Source: Trebouxia sp. TZW2008 (lineage: Eukaryota > Chlorophyta > Trebouxiophyceae > Trebouxiales > Trebouxiaceae). Taken from it: a DNA stretch of 64,000 nucleotides. The position numbers and the translations under genes were made by a program. Of this stretch, positions 12,324 to 24,600 are shown piece after piece. Under the pieces are notes generated by a model. That model was not told the origin of the DNA, ran no database searches, and saw nothing but the letters and a program-made list of their open reading frames with translations. Every line of letters starts with the position of its first letter. Position 1 is the first letter of the stretch. The stretch lies in contig BDIU01000238.1 of NCBI GenBank assembly GCA_002118135.1, positions 124,001-188,000 on the forward strand, in the 5' to 3' direction.

Positions 12324-12700
12324 GGCGTCACCCGAGCATCTTGCAGCTGCAGCGGCTGGCGCCGACAGGCAAGAATGAAGCCGCTATTACCAAAAGCAGG
12401 CTTGTAGTGCGAGCAAACGTGACGATAGGCGGTTCTGCTACAGTGCTCTTGCAACGAAGCGCGTTGAGAGCTGATGCGGCGTTTATCGTCAGCACCGGCA
12501 ACCCAAAATATGGCCGCATGCAGCGGAATTGCTGAGTCGTACGAAGCTCGAGTCGACAAGTGTCGCCAAGAAGTCTGAAGAAGTCCAGGAAGCTCCTTAC
12601 TAATTAGTAAAGCTCGATAAGCTAAAAACTTTCTTGCTCTGCTGGGAGTCTGCTTACGCGGCAGACCAAGCACTGTCTTAGTGTCGGCCAGTTCCACAAA
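12324..12700. promoter_or_regulatory. Divergent promoter region of CHIP and WBP11
   Basis: This 377-bp gap separates two start codons that face away from each other. I see no clear TATA box. A bidirectional promoter is inferred from layout only. Confidence 0.45.
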
Positions 12701-15700
12701 ATGGTCAAGAAGAAAGGTGGAAGGGAGATCAACCCTGCCGATGCTTTCAGAAAGACTCAACGAGCGAAAGAGATCGCTAGAAACAAAAAGGAACGTAAGT
12801 TTCAGAGGGATGCCTATGCGCTCAAGTCACAGCCCGATCAGATCAGAGACGAACTTGCCGAAGTGCTGGACAAGGAGGAGGACGGCAAAGTCCTCAATCA
12901 AACCCTTCGTCTGAAGAAACGTGCTTTGCAAAGTGCATACGATGCTGCTCTCAAGAAGAAAAAGGCAAGTCAGGTTTACTGAGCGTCTTGTCCAGTCTCG
13001 GAAGACGGATGACATGACAGTGATTTTCTTTGTGCAGGAAGATGACATCCGAAAGCATACAACAGATCAGTATCCTTTGGCTGACCCATCGTTAGGCACT
13101 GGGGTAAGACGTCCAGAGGACTCTGTGTATTACCACCCGACCATAAATCCACAAGGTGTTCCTCCAGCAGGGAAGCCACAGCGGTACAAAACCAGTGTGC
13201 TGGCGCTTCCTGCACCAAGCAGTGCTTCTACTTCAGCAGCAGCATTACCTGTACCTAAACCTCCTCCTTTGCCACGAGGACCTGCCCCACAGCTACTGCC
13301 ACCTCCCCCTGGCAGTGACTCAGCTGGTGCTGGACCATCATCAGATGCACACGCTGAAGGCAAGTCTCCAAGATCAAAACAGAGTGCTCTGACCTATTGG
13401 GTGTCAGCGTGAAGCTTGACCCACTATGAAAGTGCAATATCGCTCTGTCACGCACTACAGGCTGGTCCCTTGAGCCAGAAACGTGTGCCATGTTAATAAT
13501 CTGTGTCTCACATGGGTGGCAATCAGCTTTCCAAAGTGAAATATTGCAGCAGATGAGCGTAGCGGTTTGTGTCAGCTTTCATTTTGTATGAGGGAACAGG
13601 CTTGCAGCTACACATGCTGAATGCTCCAAAGTTGTTGTATGCACTGAATGCTCCAAGCGGGGAGCTGTTCACAGAGCAGATTTCAGCTGCCTTCAATTGC
13701 ACATAGTCAGCAAGTGAGAGTTCTTCTGTGATCCCCCTGTCATCACTTCAAGCATCACCATTTGCCATTGGCAATTCTTTTGATTAGCACAGGACCAGAC
13801 TGGTTGGAGACAGTTGTTTGCTCTAGTACGTACCTAGCTGGGCTGGCTGAGCCTGTCTAGCATGCATTTTGAACGAATGAATTCCTTTGGCAAAGCAACA
13901 TGATCTGCACTGACAGTGCCTCTGTGGGTGCAGGGGCTGATGCTATGGAGGACCAGATAGGCAGTGCAGGGGCGCTGCCCCCTCCTGAAGGGCCCCCTCC
14001 AGGCTTTGCTGAAGCAGGCAAGCTCCCTGTGCTAGCTGTGTGCACATGCCACACTGTGTGAAAGCTGACTGTTGCTTGCTTTGGTATGTGTCAAAAATTA
14101 CTGGTCGAGGCAAGCAAGGTCCCTATGTCCTTGATGGCATGCCACAATACACAAAACTGCTCAGATGTATGCAAAATCACTGTTCAAGCAAGTGACCCAT
14201 CTATGTGACGCTCTAGCAGCAGCACTTGCGGCTGACAGGCCTAACTGACCCCAAGTTTGAACATCAAAGCTGTTCATACTGATTCATGCCCATTCCTGAG
14301 CGCCTTTGCTGTAGCTTACAGCAAGTCTGGCTACGAATGCAGAATTCCAGCTGCTCATATCAACTGTATGGCACATCGCAGAACATCTGTCCATCTCAAA
14401 GAAGTAAAGGCCTCAATGACATGCAAGGCAAGCACAGAGCACGAAGCCCATGAGCATACCATGCAACAAGTATGTCAATATGTTAATATGAATGCAGACT
14501 GCCTGTCTGGCTGTTCAGATGCCAAGTTCAGCAGGTTCAACAGGGCTGTGACTGAAGAGCGTTAGCAAGTACTGCAGCAAATACAGCAACAGTTGGCCCT
14601 TAGATTTTGCAACTGGTTCCAACCTCTTAGTGACCCACCACAACTCCTTCATGTCAAAACCATACGTCTGTTAGGGTGTGCTTCAACAACTGAGCGATCT
14701 CCACTTGATTGTTCAGCAGCACAATGCAAATGCCATTGAAGTGGCCATCAATCAATGCCTGGCTTTGGTTCTGCTCAATTGCTGAGTCCAGCAGGTTCAG
14801 AAAGATTGTGCATGAACGTGGCCAGCACTTGCTGACCCTGTTCACACAAGCTCTGTTTGGATTTACTGTACACTGCAGTTGTGATGAGCAACGCTTGGCC
14901 TTCATTGGTGGCTTTTCCAACACCCTTCCTGCTGGAAAAGTGCTTTCTGCGCTAAGTCACCTCAGCAACATGGGAGCCTGGTTTTCTCCTCTCCCTGTGG
15001 TCACTGATTGGTCAGTTCACACTTCAGATACCAACACATAAGGCCTTGCTCCAGTCTCTGGGTCATTGAAAAGCACGGAGCAAAACAGGGGTCTACAGCG
15101 GCTCAACAAAGAAGGGGGTTGCCCACATTATGTGCGCAAGCTTGTGGGGGTGCAGGGCAATATGTGTGGGCTATACTAGTAACGTCCTGTCATTAGTGCA
15201 GATGAATTGCAAAGTTGTGTGGGTGGGAATTTGGGTGGCTCCTCAGCCAGGGGAACTGGGGGGTGTAGAGCCCTGGAGCAAGATGGTGCCACCACAGGGT
15301 GTGCACGCCCATCAGCAGCAAAGTCACTACTATACCCTGGGCTCATCCTTTGGCTGTATTGGTCAGCATGTTTCTCGCACTTTTGTCGATGCTTATCAGC
15401 ATGCTGACAGCAGGAGATGTATGCACTGCAGGAGCAGGACCCTTACCACCCCCCTCAGGACCTCCGCCGGGCTTTGTTGGAGGCCCCTTGCCGCCCCCCA
15501 CAGGGCCCCCTCCTGGCATGGTGCTGGGCATGCTGCCCCCTCCCATGATTCCGCCGCCTGCCTTTGCCATGCCAGCGCCACCACCACCAGGTAAAATTCA
15601 TAAAATTGATTACACTGTTCACAAAGGGTTCAAATGAGTCCTTGTCTGCTTCACTGTGCTGCGACAGTGCGACTTGTGCCAGGCCAGCGCAGCCCCCCAC

Positions 15701-16658
15701 CACAGGTCAGACTCACGCGTCATCACAGTGCGATTGTTCACAAAGGCCTCAAACCAATCCTCTGCATTACTGCGCTGCCCCCTCGCCCCCTGCGTCTGCT
15801 GCCAGCGCCACCGCTGTCAGGTCGGACTCACACATACAACTCACACTTTTGTCCAAGACTGGCCACTTTTGTCTGCTTGAGTGTGCCGTGACAGGAAGGT
15901 TTGTGGCACAACAGACAACTACTTGCAGCATCTGCGCTGTCAGGATGCTGTTGTGTACGTTTGGCATGCTGTCTGTGTCGATGCTTAGATGCTTTTGTCC
16001 AATGGCATGCCTCTGCATCTTCAAATCTTGATTTGCTTTTAGATACACTGCTCTCTTTGTGGCAGCCTCGGTAAAGTCCCGCACGACATCTATGCAAGCT
16101 GGACATTGCGGCCTGCATTTGTCAGAACTTGAGCCTTCTCTATATGGCCAAATCTACGCTCGTGCAGCCAGCAACCAGCAAGAACTTGTACAAAGCGCAT
16201 CAAAGGTATAATCTCAATGTGTGGCAAATCTCATGTAAGTGCATGCTGATGCCTGCTCAGCTTTGCAGCATATTACACTGTGTTCATCTGAAGCAGCTTT
16301 GCCTTGCACAGGTCCGCCTCCCGGCATGGGCACTGCGTCTAGGGGCAAGAAGGACACCCAATCGACGTTCACTGGTCAGTCTACTGTGGTGAAGATGCCC
16401 AAGGCAACTGAAGACAAGACAGTGACATCAATGGTTCCAGCTGCAGTGCGTGTCAGAAGGGAGCAAGCTGCAAATGCTGCTAGGCAGAGGCCGCGCAGTT
16501 CTGCAGCTTCAGCAACTACTGGTTTTGGGCTGATGCCTACAAGCTTTGCATCACATAGTGCATCAGCAGCTCCAAAACCAGCTGTGCCATCAGAGTCAGA
16601 TAGCAAGTACCAGGACTTCCTTGCAGAGATGAATGCTTTGGGTGCAATGGCAAGCTGA
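12701..16658 (+). CDS. WBP11: WW-domain-binding protein 11 (WBP11) splicing factor
   Basis: Five exons (12701-12964, 13038-13359, 13934-14017, 15432-15590, 16312-16658) join to 391 residues. The N-terminus [18 protein letters not shown], the motif [20 protein letters not shown], proline-rich GPPPGF/GPPPGM segments and the C-terminal AAVRVRREQ followed by [13 protein letters not shown] are the WBP11 hallmarks. The family acts in the spliceosome; the PPGP stretches bind WW domains. Introns 2 and 3 use GC donors (gaag|gcaagt and gcag|gcaagc), fixed by phase on both sides. Intron 1 can use a GC donor after 12964 or a GT donor after 12973, a three-residue difference. Intron 3 is 1.4 kb. After exon 4 the intron holds two degraded copies of its proline-rich 3' end. 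Confidence 0.88.
13360..13933 (+). other. GC-AG intron 2 of WBP11, holding a dispersed repeat
   Basis: The donor is AAG|GCAAGT and the acceptor GGTGCAG. The codon is split 1+2 and gives Gly-Ala-Asp. A copy of dispersed repeat family 1 sits at about 13786-13880. Confidence 0.7.
13786..13880 (+). repeat. Dispersed repeat family 1 copy in WBP11 intron 2
   Basis: It contains GCACAGGACCAGACTGGTTG, CTAGTACGTACCTAGC and GAGCCTGTCTAGCATGCA. Confidence 0.7.
15591..15850 (+). repeat. Tandem copies of the WBP11 exon 4 donor junction
   Basis: The segment spanning the end of exon 4 (ccagcgccaccaccaccag) and about 90 bp of intron recurs at about 15680-15790 and, shorter, at 15795-15845. Both are diverged and end in a GT-like donor. 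Confidence 0.7.
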
Positions 16659-16788
16659 GGCAATAGCACAGCTCTTGTGCTCAGCCTGAGACAGCATATT
16701 GAGCAACATTGTGCTCAAATCTTGCTGCTGCTTGCACAACATAAGGTTTAGCATGTACTTTCACTTTGATGAAGAGCATAGCTGATGA

Positions 16789-16793
16789 TGTAA
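16789..16793 (+). terminator. TGTAA polyadenylation signal of WBP11
   Basis: TGTAA is 131 bp after the WBP11 stop. Confidence 0.5.
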
Positions 16794-17311
16794 AGGCAGC
16801 TAGCTCAGCTGGTCTGCATTGCTGCTACTGTTTTTCATCTTTTGCTGGCTTGAGCTGCGCTTGTTGTCCTTAGCTTTCCTTCGCATGGCATATGCAGCAG
16901 ACAGCAAAAACCTCATGGCCCGTAAGCTGAAGAGGCAGAAAATAGTCAAAGTAAGCTTGATAGGCAGGATGCAGTTTGCAGGAAGACATAGCTCTGTTGC
17001 GACCCTGTTATGCTGTTAATTTATAGTGAGTGCTGACAGTGACACAATTTCAACTGATGCATCTGGGACAGCTACAGCAGACATTCAGTATTTCAGTCAG
17101 CATGTAACTCGACCAAATGCTTGTGCACATGCAATGCATAGTGCTTGTTCTGATCGTGATCTAGTGTCATACTACGTTTATTGGGACAAGACAAGTTCAG
17201 ATTCCTTCTTGTCAAGGTTTTGTTCTCATGGCATCTGTACCTGGAAAGGATCAGCTATGGTTTCAAGCAATGCCTCATGCAAGTCTAAATCAGCAGGAAG
17301 AGCATAGAGAT
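16794..17311. other. Intergenic region between convergent genes
   Basis: No supported gene is seen here. The short ORFs lack splice-consistent partners. Confidence 0.45.
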
Positions 17312-18498
17312 TTATGTGACCAACAAAATATCACTGCATCTGAATGTGGGCGGAGCAGAGCTGCTGCTGCACTGATCTGCTGCCAGCCCAGCATCATCCT
17401 CTTGAGGTGACTGCACAGACGATGTGCCTGAGCCTGTCAGTGAGGCTGCTCGAGTTATTTTTGCCTTGGTGGCACGAGGAGGTTCACGTATACGGCAATA
17501 GTCAGCCTCTGACACCTGGCTGTCAAGATGGGACAAGGCATTGTCCAGGTCGTGGACTGCGTTGACATCACCTTTGGTGGCCTGCAGCGCATAGCAGCTG
17601 TCAAATGTTGGTCTCATGCTCAAGCGGTACACTTTGCATGGAAACAAATGTAGCGGTGGTAAGCAAGAAGTCAGTGAAAGAGAACCTTGAATGTCTTTGT
17701 CTGGCTGAGGGGCTTCATCGTTTGGATCAGCTGCATAGCTGTGGCGCCTTCCTTGCCATACATCTGACTCCACTGCAGCGGCTGCAAACCTGTCAGCTGC
17801 TTTGCATATCGCTGCTTGCGCATAGCTGCTGCAACTTTCTTCTCTGGACTGCAGTAGTTGTCAACGTGGCGCTGACGTCTGGGAAGTTGTTCATGACGAT
17901 GCATGCCAGCTGCATGCTGCAAGTGGCTGTAATGTATTGCTGAGTCCGCTATTGTGGAACCATTCCAGTCTGCATTGGCAAGCCCCTGCATCATCAAGCA
18001 ACAAAAGTCTTTTTACTGTGTAGAACACAAGGTAGCGAACGAAGTGACAGACAGCTTGATTACAGCTCACTTGAGTAGATTGTTTTGCTGTTGCATCCTG
18101 GCGTGTAGGGCTGACAGTGTGCCTGAAGTCGGCCGGACAGAGCTGCAGGGGCTCCAGATCACTGCCGAGGTTACTGTGCAGCAAGTCACCGGTGAACTTG
18201 TGATTGCTCACGTACGTGCTGCTTTGCCACTGCATACATACACCGCTTTCAGAAGCTGAACAGATCGCTACAGAATCAAGCGAGGCTGGATGCTCACCTG
18301 CGGGGGTTTCAGTCCCAGTGTGTCGCGGCCAGACTTAGCCAACATCTTCAGCAGTGCATCAGCCTGAGCAGGCAAACAAGTATCGGTCTTACGAAGCTGT
18401 ACAAAGTTTTAGCAGTGCTCACTGTTTACCTTTGCTTTTGCGTGGCCATGGTGCGCTTTGCTATAACCGACGCTTGCTGTACCCTCATAAGTCTGCAT
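17312..18498 (-). CDS. Unrecognised five-exon protein of about 287 residues
   Basis: Exons 18498-18430, 18363-18298, 18229-18071, 17985-17686 and 17581-17312 all join in phase 0 with normal GT-AG borders, which supports a real gene. I do not recognise the family. The first 45 residues are small and basic (MQTYEGTASVGYSKAHHG). The fourth exon has a basic helix-like stretch (DNYCSPEKKVAAAMRKQRY) followed by KQLTGLQPLQW. The fifth begins ATKGDVNAVHDLDNALSHL and ends in a Ser-rich tail. No signal peptide or membrane segment is visible. A faint likeness of the fourth exon to the region after the MBD of animal MBD2/3 was noted but is too weak to use. The last exon may be longer or spliced further. 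Confidence 0.6.
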
Positions 18499-18677
18499 TG
18501 TTCACCTGCTCTCTTCTGGCGACGATGAACTAGACAGTGAAAGCGCTATTTAAGGCAGCAAGCGCGTCGAATTTCAAGCATCGCAGGAAATCCAAACTCG
18601 ACTTCATTTTTAGATTTCTTGGCTTGCAATCATGTTGCCAATTGGCAATGAGCTGCACACCGCTTGACATTGTTCAA

Positions 18678-21600
18678 TCAAAACTTGAAAATAGTATATA
18701 CTCGCATCATCCGTTGGGTAATGCGTATCTTCTGCTTGACAGACAAGGGACCTGAGAGCTCGACAAGGTCTTGCCGTACATTTGGCCATTCGGAGTGAGG
18801 GGACAGCAGATCATGTTTCTGAAATAGCTGATATGCTTCGAAGTAGACAGCAGCCAAACGGTAGACGAACATTCCTTGCATCTCTGCTGAGCCCTCCTCA
18901 GCTAGTTGTGTTACAGTGCGCTCCAACTCCACCATGTTCATCCTGCACAGCACAGCACCCAGTTTCACAAAGCATGCCACACATGAGAAAGCAACCCAAC
19001 ATAACCAGGCAGTGACAGGGGCTGTGAAGCGTTTGGCTATCATCCAAACGTCAACATTTGCGAAGCCAAAAGCCAAGCAAACAGAGCCTTGCCTGACATT
19101 TGCAAGGACATGAGTTACTGCCAGTCAAATCCTGCAGAGTGTCTTAAGCCCCAAAACATATTCTGCATGTGCTATACAAGCTGAACATGACCTGACCTGT
19201 GTGGTAGTGCTTCCCATAAAGCAGTCTTGGGCATCACAGCTAGACAGATCCCTTGAGGCACAACATACATTCTGCATTTGCTATGCAATTTTGACATGAC
19301 AATAGCTGACCTGCATGGTAGGGCTTCCCATTTTGGGTCAACAGCCTTAGGGCTGAGCCACCGCCAAATGCCCACCAGTGACACACCAGCTATGAGGAAG
19401 GAAGGAATGGCAGCCACCAATGCAATGCTGAGCTCATTGGCCTTCAGAATCTGGTCAATCTCCAGCATTGCACTTTCTGTGTCCACTTTCAGCTTTTGCA
19501 CCTGAGGCCATGCACAGCACTTTGTCAATCTCCAGCATTGCACTTTCTGTGTCCACTTTCAGCATTTGTACCTGAGATCAAATACAGATCACCTGTCAGT
19601 GCTGGTGATTGTGACATGTAGGTCTAGATACAAGTGGCACCTCAGCAACACTATGATGCGTGCTTTTGCGTGGACGCATCTAGCAAGCAGCAGCTGCAAA
19701 GCAATGCATGCATTGGTGCAGGCAGTAAGTGGAGCGTAAGCCTATGACCCAGCTGGCATGTGATGGATCAGTTAAGCCCCTGGACAACGTGGCCATTTGA
19801 CGCAAACAACAGCACTACAGCTGTACTCATCTCCATCAAATGCTCTGGCTTATACCTGTATGAGTAAGGAGCGGGCCAGCTGCCCAGAGACTAGGTTCCT
19901 GATGGGACGCTTCAGCTCGTCCTCATAGCACTCCATCATGAACTCCATGCCAGGCATAATGAGCTCCTCCCCGTTGGCACCCAAGTTTGGCACGCTGCTG
20001 TTGCTGCTGGACACTTCACTGCTGTCATGCAGCTGCATGCCAGCATCGTGGTGAGCGTGATACTTGCGAGAGTAACAACTGTTGGGGAAGAAACAGAAGC
20101 AACAATGCTGCAAAATTACACATTCTAGTGTGCCAGAGTATGGTACGGTTGCTGCTGGACACTTCACTGCTGTGGCGCAGCTGCATGCAATCACACAGTA
20201 GATCATCATATCCCGGGCTCTGCTGCTGCTGCTGCTGGACAGCTCACGGCTCTTGCGCAACTGCAAGTCACCATACTATGTCTCCGTTAAGTACTGTAAC
20301 TACCATTGCATGATCTGGTTGCTGTTGGACACCTCACTGCTGTCATGCAGCTGCAATCCACCATACAGTTCATGACCAAGTAGATCTTCTTCTGTCCACT
20401 AAGGGATCTGCTTCTGTGTACAGAAGCTCTGATAACGAGGCCTGATGGTGCAGAGTTCCATTCCATTGCAATGTCAGTCAATACACAACCTGCGATTACA
20501 TGAAAGGAATTTGGGCCAAATGTCATGTGATGCAAGGCTGTCACTCAGTGATGCCAGAGAAGATTTGCGCAACCTGCCCTGTCTTGCTTGTAGACCCCAA
20601 AGCAAGACGGAGCATACATGCAAACTGCAGAAAGAAGTCGTTTTTGGTCTGGATATGCTGACATACACAGTTGGGTCAGGCATGATAATGATCGATGCAT
20701 TGGGTGAAAATCAGAAGTACATACACAGAAAGCACTGCTGCAGTCTAGCAAACAAAATACGCAGCTGGGATTGCATGAAATCAGCGATCAGCTTTGGAAG
20801 CTTTGTAGCATTAGCAGCTGAGCAAATGCACATCAAGACTCAAGGGTCTGTTAACAGGAATTGGTCTGTGCTGATGCCCCCCAAGTTAACATGAGCATAC
20901 GCAAACCAAGACCTGAGAGTACATCATCAGGCATTGACCTATCTTGATAACATGATAACAATAATGATTACATGTTCCAGCATATACAGCTAGGTATGTG
21001 TGGCACAAGTCCTATCTCGCCAGGCAGGCTTGTCTTGAGCGTTGCGATATGGACGCCTGATGTTCAACTGTTGAAAGTCAGACAAAACAATGTCATTCCA
21101 GATCTATCTTGATGCACACATCATTCATGTGCAAGAATGCACACATCATTCATGTGCAAGAATGCACACTAGGTGATGACCATAGGCAATCATTCACCGC
21201 TCACCTTGGCATTGTCATGCTCAAAGTCTGGCAGCATGCTCTTGGTCTGTATGTGACAACCTGCATCTCAGAGACATGCACATGGTCTTGATGTGACGAT
21301 CTGCATGTTCAGACTTGACTGTGAGAGTTGTCTTATGCTCACCTTGGCAATGTTGTGTTCAAAGTCTGAAAGCATGCATGTGGAAATGATGTGGCGACCT
21401 GCACCTCCAGACTTGACTGTGAGAGTGGTTTATGCTCACGTTTGCGTTGTCATGCTCAAAGTCTGACAGCATGCATGTGGAATTGATGTAGCGCCCTGCA
21501 CCTCCAGACTTGCCTGTGAGAGAGGTTCTATGCTCACCTTGGCGTTGTCGTGCTCAAAGTCTGACAGCATGCGCCTAAGGGAGGCCTTGTCTGCTTCAAA

Positions 21601-24600
21601 CTCCTCAGTGGACACAATGCTGCGCCTCTGCCTACACAACCAAACGTGACACAACAGTCAGAAGCAGCAACAGCATTATCATGAACCATACTTGTCCTGC
21701 ATATGCTTGACATCATGGTCCAGTATGACACATCCATTGATCAAGCCAGTCTACTATCGTCAGGCTCTCGGCTATGCAGCCCAGCTGCGTTTTGAATATC
21801 TGCTTCTATCCCTTTCAGATATGCCATCGCTGTGTGGCAGACCAGGCTGGCATAGTGCGTGGCAAAGCAATTGACAGAGCAGTTCTTGGTCTTGCCTGAA
21901 GGTCTTGAACAGCTCATCCTTGACAGCAACAATAGGGCCAAGCAAGTGCTCCTTGTAGGCTTCTCGTACAGAGTCAGCACCAGACTTAGCCCATCTCTCC
22001 AGATCCTGACTGCCTGATAGGCTGCTGTGCCTGCACACACAATTGTATAGAATCAGCACCAGACTTGGCCTATCTCTCCGGATCCTGACTGCCTGAAAGA
22101 CTGCTGTGCCTGTAAGCATATGTCCACAGTTGGCAATCAGCTTGACCCAGAAAGAGTTCGATAGCAAACATGAGTAGCATGAGCCACAGCTCGTCTGGGC
22201 ACAGAGCAGTCATTTGCTGCTTGTGCATGCGGCTAGTCCTGGCCAGATTGCCTCGTCAAAGCAATGACATTGCATGCAGGACTTGCGGTGTCACACATGC
22301 TGAAGTAGCACCTGTCAGCAGTATGTGTCGAGTGTGCCAGCAAGCACAGGCAGCCCTGCCACATGACAAAATCAGGTACAAATTCAACTGTGCAGCTGCA
22401 GTTTGGCACCTGACTGTCAGACAAGACTGGGCGTCTTGTCAACGTTAGAAAAGGCAAGTGATGTACCAGGCTGCCCCATCAACTTTACATGTCTACATTC
22501 AAATAATGAATCGATGACATGAGAGCAGGCAATTTACCTTTACAGGAAGATGGCAACCCAGCTGGAGTTGTGACTGATCTTGTCAGCACCAACGTTATGA
22601 CGCAACCATGATGATTCCATGCGTTCAGCAGCAATTTGTTACTCACCTGAACAGGAAGATGGCACCCAAGTCAGGCTTGCAAGGCGGTGTAGCGCACTTA
22701 GCGCTGGGCAGCGATGCTGGGCACGCGCACCCACTCAGTCAGCAGCATCAGTTCAGCGCTCACCTGTACAAAGGGATGGAAAGCCAACCAGACACAACTC
22801 CCAGAGCAGTGTAGCGCACTCATTGCTGAGCAGCAGTGCTGGGCCAATCAGGCAGCAGCACCACTCATCTAAGCAGGAAGATAGCAACCCAACCGTACAA
22901 AGATTTGCTGATCTTGTCAGCATCACCATTGCGATGCTATTGATTTTATGCATGCAGCAGCAAATTAGCACTCACCTGTACAGAAGATGGCAACCCAGCC
23001 AGACACAACCCCAGGGCTGTGTAGTGCACACAGTGCTGTGCAGCGGTGCACACTCATCTGGGAAACAGCAAAGCTCGGCATTCATCTGTACAAGAAGATG
23101 GGAACCCAGCTGGACAAGACCTGACCTTGTCAGCATTGTCATCATGGCACATGCAAGCTGTTTCATGCGTGCAGTAGCGGATTAGCACTCACCTGTACAA
23201 AAAGATGGCGACCCAGCCAGACACAACTCCCATGGCTGTGTAACGCACCCAATGCTGAGCAGCAGTGCTGGGCATGCGTACCCACTCAGGCAGGATCACT
23301 AGGGGAGCAGCCCCCTTTGCCAGCCCTGCACCAACAGTTGTCAGCAGCAATAACTTGAATGTAGCTGTCTACTGCATTTGTTGTCCTGTTGTGCAATGTC
23401 GAGGTGGGCATGCATACCACTCCGGCAGCACCACCAGAGGGGCCCTTTCGCCAGCCCTGTGCCACCACAAAATCAGTGAGATCACTGTACACGGTTATCT
23501 ACAGCAGATTACTGCTTGTATGACTATGTAGGCAGCAGCACCAGAGGAGCAGCCACCTTTGCCAGCCCTGCATTAGCAGTGTCAATGTCATCCACTATGT
23601 GTGTCTCTCTCAAGCTGAACTCTATTTGAGGGCAACAGCTCTATTCAGACAAGACTGCAGTGGCCATGCACACCCACTCAGGCAATATCACCAGGCGAGC
23701 AGCCCGTTTCGTCAGCCCAGCACCAACAGTTGTCAAGAGCAGCACTTTGCTGACATCTTTATTATCATTGTGCGCTTTCTGCAAATTTTGCACTAGCGCT
23801 GCATAGGTGATGTAATTCATGTGGGCTTCTGGAGCTGACCATTGCATACAGCATGACCAAGTTCTCTCTGCTCGACAGTGACTGGTGCTGAACGCTTACT
23901 CAAGATTGCAACTCAATATCATCACGTCTTCAGGATGTAGCAGAGCAGCGTTACAGCAGGGTTACACCATCATCGCTTTTGAACAATTGTACAGAATAAA
24001 AATGCACAGCCTGTTTTGGCCTGATCTGTTTTGATTTCCTCAGCATTCTTTTGACTCAATAAAATCCAAATGAATGCTGAAAAATCTTATCAGATCTCTT
24101 GATGCATTGTCTAAAGCAGCCAGGTGGTGTTGCAGACCTGCAGCAGTGCCTACAGTAGAGTTGGCAGAGGATCCCAGGCCAGAGTTGGGGTCCCAACAGC
24201 ATAAGCTGACCTAGTGAAGCGGAAATGCAGCAGTGCCTAGCAAATCTAGCACAGCTAGTAACTGAGCTAGAATGTATGCATCCCCTTATTATCAGTAACT
24301 GCAGCAGTGTCTAGGGCAGAGTTGGCAGAGACCCCAGGGCCGGAGTCGGGTTCCCCAAAGGGGCAGAACTGCAGCAGTGCTTACTGCGCCCAGTACACCT
24401 AGTACACGTGACAGAATGTGTAACTTTCTCTCATAATCATGACCTGCAGCAGTGCTCAGGGCAGTGTTGGCGGAGACCCCATGGCCGGAGTTGAGGTCCC
24501 TCACAGCTAGGTAAAAAATTGTCTTTGTAACGACTGCTTTGCTTACCAAGAAAGTTGTCCTTACATCGAATTGTCCTTACTCAGAGAAACTACTGCAGCT

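Noticed and set aside
11969..12760. 263-residue minus-strand ORF
   Set aside because: It overlaps CHIP exons 1 and 2 in another frame and runs across the divergent promoter; CHIP exons explain the region.
17671..17997. MBD2/3-type methyl-CpG-binding protein
   Set aside because: Only a few residues around QLTGL resemble it; no MBD fold is seen.
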